A stretch of DNA of 41,010 nt from contig CAKPVW010000014.1 in assembly GCA_934196075.1 (NCBI GenBank), forward strand, positions 1-41,010, written 5' to 3'. The DNA comes from an uncultured Anaerovibrio sp. (lineage in GTDB: Bacteria; Bacillota; Negativicutes; Selenomonadales; Selenomonadaceae). Positions 16,820 to 24,554 of this stretch are shown piece after piece. The first letter of the stretch is position 1, and the number at the start of each line of letters is the position of its first letter. The notes beneath the pieces were generated by a model that was not told the origin of the DNA, ran no database searches, and saw nothing but the letters and a program-made list of their open reading frames with translations. A program made the translations under genes and the position numbers.

Positions 16820-18994
16820 TTATTTTTTCTTACTATAGTGATACACTGTCTTCAGCAAAAGCTCTTTATCCAAGGGCTTGGCCAAATGCTCATTCATACC
16901 AGCTTCAAAGGCCTGCTTTTTATCATCAGTAAAGGCATTGGCCGTCATGGCAACAATAGGTATTTCCGCAGCATCCGACCTGTCCATACTACGGATAGCC
17001 TTTGCCGCCTCATAGCCATTCATTACCGGCATCATAATATCCATAAGGATTATATCTATATCCCCCGGCTGAGAAGCGGCAAATTTATCCACCGCCTCCT
17101 GACCGTTATTTGCGATCTGGACATGAGCACCCATATTTTCCAACAGGAATTTGGCAATATCCTGATTCAGCGTATTATCCTCTACCAGCAGGATATTTAT
17201 CCCAGCCAAGGACATCTCCTCTGGCTCTGCCGATTTCTCCTTGGTATGGCGCTCCTCTCTATCCAAATCCAACTCAAAAGGCAGATTAATAAAGAAGGTT
17301 GTTCCCTTGCCCTTTTGGCTGACAAAGGTAATAGTGCCCCCCATCTTGTCCACAATGCTCTTGGCTATGGACATGCCCAGGCCTGTCCCCCCCTCTGGCA
17401 CATCCACCCCATGAGCCTCTCTGGTAAATGGCTCAAAGATACGCTTTTGATATTCCTGACTCATACCCATGCCTGTATCTCGAATGGAAATTTCTACAGT
17501 TACAGTACGCCCATCACATTCCCGCTCCCGGCAGCTTGCATATATTTTGCCATTATCTTTGTTATATTTAATGGCATTGGATAGTATATTCATAATCAGC
17601 CGCTTTAGATGCCCCTGACTAGTCAATATGTAATTATGCAGGATATAGTCACGGCGATAGAGAGTAATCCCCTTTTGCGCAGCCTGCTTCTCCATAATTC
17701 CTCCCACAGCATCCAGAGTTGCCTGCAAGTCTACAGGACGCTTTTCCAGCAAAATTTCTCCAGATTCCAGCTTGCCCATATCCAGAACTTCGTTGACCAG
17801 CTCCAAAAGTATATCCGAGGATTCTAATATTTTCTGACGGCATTCCGCCTGCTTGGCCATATCATCAGCATAATGATTGCCCATTTCCACCATGCCTCGA
17901 ATTCCATTAATCGGGGTTCTAATATCGTGACTCATACGCTGTAGGAACTCCGTTTTGGCTCTATTAGCTGCATCAGCCTTGCGAGCTATCAACTGCAATT
18001 CCTTGTTATGCTCTACATCCCTAATCTGCTGCAGCTCCTTCAAACGGTTAGCAGACCTCATGCGCAGCATTTCCATGACAATGACTACAGTTATGTAAAA
18101 TAACAGAGTAAAAATCATATTTCTTGGTACATTCTGTAACACCATCATAGCTGGCATATAGTTGTAAACATAAAATTTTCGAGCACAGCTGTATAAACCA
18201 AAGTAATACTGTTGGCCTCCATGAGTAATTAAGGACAGCTTACCAGGCTCCGCCTCTTTCAGCATATCTTGAATATATACATTATTTTTTATGCTTTTAC
18301 CAATAATCTCCTCCTGATTAGAGGCCTCCACGTTATCACCATCACTAACCAAAATTGTGCCTACATCCTCACTTCGATAGGTACTAAGAAGCTTCTGGAT
18401 AGTTAGATTTTGCTGCTTGGCATTCTCCGGACTGGTACATTTATAGCCCAAAATCACACCAGGACTATCCGGCCTATAAACCGCTGCAAAAGCAAATTGA
18501 TATTCAGCAATATTTTTTATTACATCTGCATAAACCTTGCGGGGCTGATGGGAAATATCCAACACGGTAGGACTGCTCATAATATCTAGCAGCGCACTAT
18601 AGGGAACCCCCTCGCGATTGTAGAAGCTGTCTATATTGCCATGAGTATCTAATAGCAGGATGCCATCCAAATGCATATCCCTGGCATAGTCTGTTAAAGC
18701 AGCCTTATCCAAATTAATATTATTTTCTTCTGTCTCCAAACGAATTTGCCAAACTAAAGTAGAAATATTAGATATATCCTTGGTAAGAGAAAGATAGTTA
18801 TGCTGGTTATATACCAAAATCTGTTTGCGAACAAAGTCATTGCGATTACTCAAAAGGGTTTGGGCATCACTCATGGCATATCGTACAAAGAAAATCAAGG
18901 CACAACTCAAAAAAAACAGCCCTGATACAAAATAAATAAACCATATTTTGCGTTCCCACGGTTTTTCCCTATTTTCAGCTACCACTAGATCCAC
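16820..18994 (-). CDS. Membrane hybrid sensor histidine kinase with receiver domain
   Basis: A 724-residue hybrid kinase. TM1 spans about 17-38, an extracytoplasmic sensor region about 39-290 (Cache-like size and layout, inferred), and TM2 about 292-312, then a short coiled linker. The HisKA box holds phospho-His H356 (FLQRMSHDIRTPING). The ATPase shows N box NILSNAIKYNKDNGK, DTGMGMS (G1) and GGTGLGMSIAKSIV (G2). The receiver starts near 599 (INILLVEDNTLNQ) with phospho-Asp D652 (LMDIMMPVMNG) and the conserved late K in LAKPLD. No Hpt or DNA-binding domain follows, so the output partner must be elsewhere. The GTG start at 18994 overlaps the upstream binding-protein gene by 20 nt; a GTG three codons later has better spacing from AAGGTGG. 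Confidence 0.92.
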   Translation of the reverse strand: MDLVVAENREKPWERKIWFIYFVSGLFFLSCALIFFVRYAMSDAQTLLSNRNDFVRKQILVYNQHNYLSLTKDISNISTLVWQIRLETEENNINLDKAALTDYARDMHLDGILLLDTHGNIDSFYNREGVPYSALLDIMSSPTVLDISHQPRKVYADVIKNIAEYQFAFAAVYRPDSPGVILGYKCTSPENAKQQNLTIQKLLSTYRSEDVGTILVSDGDNVEASNQEEIIGKSIKNNVYIQDMLKEAEPGKLSLITHGGQQYYFGLYSCARKFYVYNYMPAMMVLQNVPRNMIFTLLFYITVVIVMEMLRMRSANRLKELQQIRDVEHNKELQLIARKADAANRAKTEFLQRMSHDIRTPINGIRGMVEMGNHYADDMAKQAECRQKILESSDILLELVNEVLDMGKLESGEILLEKRPVDLQATLDAVGGIMEKQAAQKGITLYRRDYILHNYILTSQGHLKRLIMNILSNAIKYNKDNGKIYASCRERECDGRTVTVEISIRDTGMGMSQEYQKRIFEPFTREAHGVDVPEGGTGLGMSIAKSIVDKMGGTITFVSQKGKGTTFFINLPFELDLDREERHTKEKSAEPEEMSLAGINILLVEDNTLNQDIAKFLLENMGAHVQIANNGQEAVDKFAASQPGDIDIILMDIMMPVMNGYEAAKAIRSMDRSDAAEIPIVAMTANAFTDDKKQAFEAGMNEHLAKPLDKELLLKTVYHYSKKK

Positions 18995-19793
18995 CTTCCA
19001 TTAAATAGTAATCAACATCTGGAAGATATTTACTGGCAATCTTAGCCAATGTGCCGTCACTTTGCATATCCTCTAAGGCATCACTAAGTTTATCTACTAA
19101 TTCTCTTTGGTCATCCTTATAAAAGGCAACACCTATGGGAGATTGCAGCAACGGCTCCTCCAAAATCCGATAATCCTTGCCATAATCCTTGGCATATTGC
19201 TCTATGGCTTCCCGATGGCCTGCTATGGCATCTACTCTGCCATTTACCAGCATACTATAGAGAATATCTCCACCATCCACCGTCACTACCTGACGCACTG
19301 CTGGAATTCTTTCATCCTTACTTTGCAAAAAGATTTTTTCTGGCTGAGTCGTAGCCTGTACTGCCACTACCTTATCCTTTAAATCTGCTAAATGATAAAT
19401 ATCGCTTTCCTTGGCTACAGCTACAGCATGACTGCTTATCATATAAGGCTTAGTCCACTTATATTCATTTTCTCTGCCTTCCATGGAAAAACAGCCCCAT
19501 AGACAATCTACCCTTCTCCCAGCCAGCAATTCATCCTTATACTTCCAATCAATAACAACGAATTCAGGACGATAGCCCATACGGCGACAAGCCTCTTTGG
19601 CAAGCTCCACATCTATGCCATCTGGCTCACCTTTTTCGTTCTTATAGAAAAAAGGTGGATATATATCACTACCAATGGTCAATACTGGCAGATTGTCATC
19701 CTGTTCCTTTGGCAGCAAAACATTGCAGCCTGTTGTCAAAACAATCATAGACAACATACACAGCAGAAATTTTGCCCAGCTATGTCTGCTCAT
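18975..19793 (-). CDS. Lipoprotein solute-binding protein, SBP family 3 type
   Basis: The 272-residue protein has a lipoprotein signal ending in the lipobox LTTGC (Cys at 23), so it should be lipid-anchored outside the inner membrane. The rest resembles polar amino acid binding proteins of family 3: LTIGSDIYPPFFYKNEKGEP, DGIDVELAKEACRRMGY, a hinge region with YMLVNGRVDAIAGHR, and SPIGVAFYKDD. It is fused by gene overlap (20 nt) to a hybrid kinase and no permease or ATPase gene is nearby. It therefore probably serves as a ligand sensor for the kinase rather than for transport. Ligand identity is unknown. ATG 19793 follows GGGAGG by 9 nt. Confidence 0.87.
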   Translation of the reverse strand: MSRHSWAKFLLCMLSMIVLTTGCNVLLPKEQDDNLPVLTIGSDIYPPFFYKNEKGEPDGIDVELAKEACRRMGYRPEFVVIDWKYKDELLAGRRVDCLWGCFSMEGRENEYKWTKPYMISSHAVAVAKESDIYHLADLKDKVVAVQATTQPEKIFLQSKDERIPAVRQVVTVDGGDILYSMLVNGRVDAIAGHREAIEQYAKDYGKDYRILEEPLLQSPIGVAFYKDDQRELVDKLSDALEDMQSDGTLAKIASKYLPDVDYYLMEGGSSGS

Positions 19794-19830
19794 ACCTACT
19801 TACCTCCCGTTCTAGGATTTCAGACCTAAT

Positions 19831-19846
19831 TATAATCACGATTATA
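19831..19846. promoter_or_regulatory. 16-bp palindrome over the -10 of the binding-protein promoter
   Basis: TATAATC-AC-GATTATA is a perfect 7-2-7 inverted repeat. Its right arm contains the -10 box (19841-19846) of the promoter below and its left arm covers the predicted start of transcription. That geometry suits a repressor operator; no regulator gene is nearby to assign to it. Confidence 0.45.
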
Positions 19847-19869
19847 CAACAACAACTAATCTTATTCAA
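19841..19869 (-). promoter_or_regulatory. Promoter of the binding-protein/kinase operon
   Basis: Minus strand: TTGAAT (19869-19864), 17-nt spacer, TATAAT (19846-19841). The start of transcription would lie near 19834, giving a leader of about 40 nt that contains the GGGAGG ribosome binding site. Confidence 0.78.
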
Positions 19870-19908
19870 GACCAGAGAATGAAAACCAGCAATTGACTAT
19901 ATAAATGA

Positions 19909-21432
19909 TTACAAGGCTTTGGCAATATTATCATTGCGCATCAGCAGGGCTTCCCCAATGTATTCCGCTGTGATGGTATCTTTTCCCGCCAAATCCCCAA
20001 TAGTCCTAGCTACCTTGACCAATCTATCATAGGAGCGAGCTGACATTTGCCGTTGATGAAAGGCTTCCTCCAACAGCTTTTCAGCCTCAGAGGTCATGGG
20101 ACAATATTGTGTCAGCATACCATGGTTTAATTGTCCATTACAAACTATATTTAACTCTCTAAATCTATAAAGCTGCCTCTCTCTAGCTGCCATTACCCGC
20201 TGGCGAATTTGCGCCGAAGTCTCTGCCTTTTTTACAGCAGTCAGCTCTTTATAAGACAACCGCGGTACCTGTATTTGTATATCAAATCTATCTAGCAAAG
20301 GTCCGGAAAGTTTTCTGGTATAATTGCGAATCTGAGCTATGGTACACTCACAGTTATGTTCTTTATCCCCATAATAACCGCAAGGGCATGGATTCATAGC
20401 ACCTATGAGCATGATGCGGGAGGGAAAACGGTAGCTGGCATTGGCTCTGGAAATAGTCACACAGCCATCCTCTATAGGCTGGCGGAGACATTCCAGCACT
20501 CGCTGGCCGAATTCTGGCAGTTCATCCAAAAACAACACCCCATTGTGGCTCAGAGTAACCTCTCCCGGTCTGGGAATAGTGCCTCCTCCTATCATAGCCG
20601 CTGCCGATACTGTATGATGGGGACTGCGGAAAGGTCTTTGACGAATCAATCCTTCCTCCTTCAACATGCCTGCAATGCTATAGATGCGGGTTACCTCCAA
20701 AGCCTCCCTATCTGTCATTTCAGGCAGAATACTGCCCATACGTTTTGCCAGCATGGTTTTGCCTGAACCGGGAGTACCTGAAAGCAGAATATTGTGACCT
20801 CCTGCTGCTGCTACCTCAAAGGAGCGCTTGGCCAAAAATTGTCCCTGCACCTCGGCAAAATCCTCTTTAGATTCAGTAGCTGTGAATTGTTTTTGCTTTT
20901 TGCAGGCTGGCTGAACAAGCTGACTATTCTGCAGATGCTCCACCACCTGACGCAAATCCCTGACGCCATAGACGATTATCCCTTTGACCAGCAATGCTTC
21001 CTGCACATTTTCCTGTGGCAAAAACACTCCCTTCAACCCCATATCCATGGCCTTAATCACCATGGGCAATACCCCCTTAACTGGGCGGCAGCGCCCCTCC
21101 AGGGACAGCTCTCCAATAAAAATATAGCCTCCTATACATTCGGCCCCAATAACCCCGCCTGCCGCTAGCAGAGCTATGGCAATAGGCAAATCCAGACCCG
21201 CACTTTCCTTGCGAATCGCTGCTGGAGCTAAATTCACGATTACTTTCTCCTGATTTACTACTATGCCGCTGTTGCGAATAGCAGTCCTAACCCGTTCCTT
21301 GGCTTCACGTACCAGAGTATCTGGCATACCTACCATTTCAAATCCTGGCATACCGCTAGCTGCATCTACCTCTACATCAATCAGCAGCCCCTCCACACCC
21401 ATAGTAGCTGCTCCATATGTCCTTGCATACAT
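19909..21432 (-). CDS. YifB/ComM-type magnesium chelatase-like AAA+ ATPase
   Basis: This family includes ComM, a hexameric branch-migration helicase that promotes integration of incoming DNA during transformation. The 507-residue protein has the N-terminal Lon-protease-like fold (GVEGLLIDVEVDAASGMPGF, VNLAPAAIRKESAGLDLPIA), Walker A GTPGSGKT at 219-226, Walker B GVLFLDELPEF, and the cysteine-rich MNPCPCGYYGDKEHNCEC. The C-terminal Mg_chelatase_C region has SARSYDRLVKVARTIGDLAG. ATG 21432 is chosen for the GGGGTG 5 nt upstream; the frame extends to a TTG at 21450. It has its own promoter and stands between two unrelated operons. ComM-like activity is inferred from the family. Confidence 0.93.
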   Translation of the reverse strand: MYARTYGAATMGVEGLLIDVEVDAASGMPGFEMVGMPDTLVREAKERVRTAIRNSGIVVNQEKVIVNLAPAAIRKESAGLDLPIAIALLAAGGVIGAECIGGYIFIGELSLEGRCRPVKGVLPMVIKAMDMGLKGVFLPQENVQEALLVKGIIVYGVRDLRQVVEHLQNSQLVQPACKKQKQFTATESKEDFAEVQGQFLAKRSFEVAAAGGHNILLSGTPGSGKTMLAKRMGSILPEMTDREALEVTRIYSIAGMLKEEGLIRQRPFRSPHHTVSAAAMIGGGTIPRPGEVTLSHNGVLFLDELPEFGQRVLECLRQPIEDGCVTISRANASYRFPSRIMLIGAMNPCPCGYYGDKEHNCECTIAQIRNYTRKLSGPLLDRFDIQIQVPRLSYKELTAVKKAETSAQIRQRVMAARERQLYRFRELNIVCNGQLNHGMLTQYCPMTSEAEKLLEEAFHQRQMSARSYDRLVKVARTIGDLAGKDTITAEYIGEALLMRNDNIAKAL

Positions 21433-21467
21433 GTAATCACCCCTAAGCAATATTTTACATATTCAAA

Positions 21468-21496
21468 ATTATATTGCTTTTATCGCTAAATGTAAA
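21468..21496 (-). promoter_or_regulatory. Promoter of the YifB/ComM-type gene
   Basis: Minus strand: TTTACA (21496-21491), 17-nt spacer, TATAAT (21473-21468). The leader is about 30 nt. The promoter lies downstream of the TonB-operon terminator, so this gene is a separate unit. Confidence 0.78.
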
Positions 21497-21545
21497 GAAG
21501 AATGTAATGCATATTGTGGCATTATATTTATTATTTTAATATATA

Positions 21546-21590
21546 TAATAAAAGCCTGTCCGAAGCAATACCTCAGACAGGCTTTTATTA
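21546..21590 (-). terminator. Terminator of the cobalamin-uptake/TonB operon
   Basis: Perfect 15-bp stem (21546-21560 with 21576-21590) with a 15-nt loop. GC-rich core AGCCTGTC/GACAGGCT with A and T tracts on both sides. The stem includes the tonB stop codon, so termination occurs immediately after the gene. The symmetry would also allow termination from the other side. Confidence 0.88.
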
Positions 21591-22379
21591 TGGTACAAAA
21601 ACTACCTTTTTATTCATAATACACATAACCGGCTCATCATAAACATTTCTTGCCGGTGCAAAGCTATAGGTATAAGCTGCTTGGACTGCCGCCTTATCTA
21701 GCTGACTAATGCCAGAGCTTCCTGCTATATCCACATTGCTTACTGCTCCGTCAGCTGATACCGTCAGACGCAATACCACGGTGCCACCGATGCCTTGATC
21801 CTGCAAATCCTCAGGATAAGCTGGATTGCTGCCCCCCAGAAAACGTGGCGGAACCTTGGCCACCTTGGCCGCTCCTTCATCTCGGCCACTGCCATGACCA
21901 GAACCATTACCACTGCCCGCACCATCGCCATTGCCTGTACCGCTGCCACTGCCATTGCCAGAGCCTTGACCAATACCCTGACCAGTACCAGAGCCAACTC
22001 CACCTAAGGAAGCCCCCCCCCCATTACTCCCCTTGGCAGAAACATTCTCAGCATGATGTTCCTGGCGATATTGCTGCTGTTTTTCTGGCTCCTTGGTATA
22101 TTCCTCAGCTATTTCCGGCAATTTTTCTGTCTCAACATTAAAGGTAACAGCCTCAACCCCTGAGTCTATCTGGGAATCTTCCGCCGGAGGGCTGGCTCCG
22201 CCGCCCCCGCCCCCATCACCCAAATCTACAGCCTCATAGATATCAACATCTATATTATGAGGTATCTCAGGGGAAACTCTAGAAAAAAGCCCTGTTAAGC
22301 AGATGATGACAAAAATAATCAGATGCAACACAGCAGAGATACTATAGGCTTTGTATTTATCCTTTTGCCCCTGTATCAT
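21588..22379 (-). CDS. tonB: Energy transducer TonB with glycine-rich linker
   Basis: TonB passes proton-motive energy from ExbB/ExbD to outer-membrane receptors. The N-terminal anchor covers about 14-33 (SAVLHLIIFVIICLTGLF). A C-terminal TonB fold begins near 178 (PPRFLGGSNPAYPEDLQDQG) and includes GTVVLRLTVSADGAV and AYTYSFAPARN. The linker is unusual: residues about 118-167 are almost only Gly with Ser, Asn, Thr and Gln, instead of the Pro-Glu/Pro-Lys repeats common in proteobacterial TonB. Of two adjacent ATGs, the second (22379) is 5 nt from GGGAGG and is used; it overlaps the exbD stop by one base. Last gene of the btuB operon. Confidence 0.92.
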   Translation of the reverse strand: MIQGQKDKYKAYSISAVLHLIIFVIICLTGLFSRVSPEIPHNIDVDIYEAVDLGDGGGGGGASPPAEDSQIDSGVEAVTFNVETEKLPEIAEEYTKEPEKQQQYRQEHHAENVSAKGSNGGGASLGGVGSGTGQGIGQGSGNGSGSGTGNGDGAGSGNGSGHGSGRDEGAAKVAKVPPRFLGGSNPAYPEDLQDQGIGGTVVLRLTVSADGAVSNVDIAGSSGISQLDKAAVQAAYTYSFAPARNVYDEPVMCIMNKKVVFVP

Positions 22380-22789
22380 CATTGCCTCCCGCTATCTGCC
22401 GCCAGAGCTATTTTGCTAATACCAGCACCCTTTAATTTATCCAGCAAGCCTATAACCATACCGTAATCCATATTCTGGTCTGCCCGCAGCACCACTGCAA
22501 AGCGTGGATTGCGCTTTTGTTCTCTGGCCGCCTGATTTAACAGGGCCACTTCATCTATCTGCTTATCCTCCAGCCAAAGGGAGCCATCTGCCTTCAAAGT
22601 AACCAAATAGCTCACCTTCATCTCAGTTTCTGCATGACTAGCTTGAGGCAGATTAACATTTACAGTTTTGATATTTACCATGTACAAGGTACTCATCATA
22701 AAAAATACCAGCAGGAAAAACATAATATCTATCATGGGAATGATATTTACCTCTGGCTTGGTCATGGAACGACGCTCCCGCAACCTCAT
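22379..22789 (-). CDS. exbD: ExbD/TolR-family biopolymer transport protein
   Basis: ExbD pairs with ExbB to form the proton channel that drives TonB. The 136-residue protein has the expected single N-terminal membrane segment with the proton-binding Asp (NIIPMIDIMFFLLVFFMM) and a periplasmic C-terminal domain. The ATG overlaps the exbB stop as ATGA, and AGGTG is placed 7 nt upstream. Position between exbB and tonB favours ExbD over TolR; no tolA, tolB or pal gene is nearby. Confidence 0.93.
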   Translation of the reverse strand: MRLRERRSMTKPEVNIIPMIDIMFFLLVFFMMSTLYMVNIKTVNVNLPQASHAETEMKVSYLVTLKADGSLWLEDKQIDEVALLNQAAREQKRNPRFAVVLRADQNMDYGMVIGLLDKLKGAGISKIALAADSGRQ

Positions 22790-23424
22790 ACTGCTTCACC
22801 TGCTCCCATACACCCAGACAGCTGTTTTTCCTTGGCCTCTGCCATGGAAAAACATTGCTCCATATCTGTAATAATATTATCCAGCCTCTGGGTAAAATAG
22901 GCATGAATTGCCAAGGAGATAATGGCTACACACAAGCCGAAGGCTGTGGCAATCAATGCTTCACCTACACCCCCAGTAATAGCTGTGGCCTGACCTGATT
23001 CCAAATTAAAAACACTAAAGGCGGAAATCATGCCGCTAATAGTTCCTAACAGTCCCAACAAAGGCGCCATGGTGACAATGACATTTAGATAGTATAAACG
23101 CTGTTTTAGCTTGGAAAGGGCAATACCTGATTGCACCTCCATAAAGCTGGACATACTGCCTCTGCCAGCTAGAGGACAAGCCTCTGCCAAAATACCTGCC
23201 AGCAAACCTTTCGATTTTTTTACCAACAAGATAGCTGCTGGGATATCTTCCTGGGACAAATACTGAGAAAATTCCCTGGCAAAACCTCGGCCAGAATCCT
23301 CCCGTCTAAAATACTGCCATCTTTCCACCCCAATGGCTATGACCATAAAGGAGCATAGCAGCAAGACATACATAATCGCTCCGCCCTTGTGAAAAAACTC
23401 GATACCTGTCGTGATTGATTCCAT
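22786..23424 (-). CDS. exbB: ExbB/TolQ/MotA-family proton channel protein
   Basis: ExbB forms the pentameric membrane scaffold of the TonB motor. The 212-residue protein has three hydrophobic segments: about 15-35 (GAIMYVLLLCSFMVIAIGVE), 105-130 (LNVIVTMAPLLGLLGTISGM) and 145-170. The family signature with conserved Gly and Thr residues lies around the second and third (GVGEALIATAFGLCVAIISL). ATG 23424 is preferred since AAGGAG lies 13 nt upstream; the ATG at 23448 has no ribosome binding site. It is in the btuB operon, so it serves ExbB rather than TolQ function. Confidence 0.92.
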   Translation of the reverse strand: MESITTGIEFFHKGGAIMYVLLLCSFMVIAIGVERWQYFRREDSGRGFAREFSQYLSQEDIPAAILLVKKSKGLLAGILAEACPLAGRGSMSSFMEVQSGIALSKLKQRLYYLNVIVTMAPLLGLLGTISGMISAFSVFNLESGQATAITGGVGEALIATAFGLCVAIISLAIHAYFTQRLDNIITDMEQCFSMAEAKEKQLSGCMGAGEAV

Positions 23425-23514
23425 AAAATGTAATTTTCTCCTTTCCATAGAAACAAGAATAGTGCAGCAGCCTATTTGCTTCCCAATAAGCCGCTACACT
23501 CCACATACCATATA

Positions 23515-24477
23515 TCAATAGAAAGACAAGGCCTTTTGCTGTTTTGCCAGCTTGACCTGCCAATCGGCAAAATTATTTGGTACAAATTCATGTACTAACC
23601 ATTGTGGCTTGATTTCTGCCACTATTTTTTTGACCGCCCCTGTGCCAAAGGGCTGATGCCTATCCACATTCAGCACATAATTCATCAATTCTCCTGATGA
23701 TATATTATCTTCCGGCACTGGATGCCTTTGCCGCTGTTCCTCTGTAAACCTGCCTGACAAGGATTGATGCAGGTGAAGGCCATGAATTTTATCTGCCAAA
23801 TCTCCCAGCTTGGCCACTGCCTGCAAAATATAATCAACTCCCTGCTGCTCATTTTGCAAATGAACATTGGTATTCATTAAATGGCCTGTGTCCAGCATAA
23901 TGCCACAAGCATGATTGGTGCCCATTAAAAGCTCTCTTACCAGCTCCGGATCTAACAAGGTCATGCCTGGCCACCAAAGGTTTTCATACAGCAAGGATAT
24001 ATTCTCTGGCAGACAAGCGATCAAATCATTGATAAATTCTAATACAGCTTCTATTACCTGAGCTGAATTATAGGAAAATTGCCGACAACGTGCCTCACTG
24101 CTGCGAGCCTGAGCTACATGAAAAACCACATATTCAGCGCCGCATTCTGCCGCCTGCTGAAAATTCCTTTGCCAATTATCCAGCCAAGCCTGAGGAGACG
24201 AACCAAATACGGATTCCACCGTAGAAAGAGAACCATATTCCTTCCTCAGTGCTTCTTCATTGCCTCGCCAAAAATCCAGCCAGCTAGGCCAAAACCAAAG
24301 ATGGAAGCCACGTACCATCTCCGGAGTATGAAAACTCCTATCCCAAGGCCCACAGCACATAAATTCAATGCCATCCAAATGATGAGACTGCAAGAAATTT
24401 TGTAATCTCTCCTGACTGCCACCCAGCAATCCCTCAGTATCGGTAGGATCATTAGACAAATTCACCAATTGCAGCAT
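23515..24477 (-). CDS. TIM-barrel protein (sugar isomerase/AP-endonuclease-2 fold), role unknown
   Basis: The 320-residue protein resembles xylose isomerase-like TIM-barrel proteins. Likely metal-binding positions are GIEFMCCGPW near the N-terminus, EYVVFHVAQ, LLYENLWWPG (Glu at strand end), GIMLDTGHLMNT (Asp-x-x-His), KIHGLHLHQS and the late WLVHEFVP. These follow the family's Glu/Asp/His order around the barrel. ATG 24477 has AGGGGA 6 nt upstream; the frame extends 16 codons further without support. It sits between the cobalamin receptor and exbB, all in one direction and behind the same riboswitch. No signal peptide is seen, so it is cytoplasmic. A role in cobalamin or cobamide handling is a guess from context only. 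Confidence 0.78.
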   Translation of the reverse strand: MLQLVNLSNDPTDTEGLLGGSQERLQNFLQSHHLDGIEFMCCGPWDRSFHTPEMVRGFHLWFWPSWLDFWRGNEEALRKEYGSLSTVESVFGSSPQAWLDNWQRNFQQAAECGAEYVVFHVAQARSSEARCRQFSYNSAQVIEAVLEFINDLIACLPENISLLYENLWWPGMTLLDPELVRELLMGTNHACGIMLDTGHLMNTNVHLQNEQQGVDYILQAVAKLGDLADKIHGLHLHQSLSGRFTEEQRQRHPVPEDNISSGELMNYVLNVDRHQPFGTGAVKKIVAEIKPQWLVHEFVPNNFADWQVKLAKQQKALSFY

Positions 24478-24554
24478 AGAAAAATCCCCTTTATGGGCAG
24501 GATAGGAAGGCGATAACAGCCTCATATCCTGCCTCTGCTAACATGGAAAAGGAA

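Noticed and set aside
21764..22007. Overlapping frames on both strands in the tonB Gly-rich repeat
   Set aside because: These are low-complexity shadows of the repeated GGN codons in tonB.
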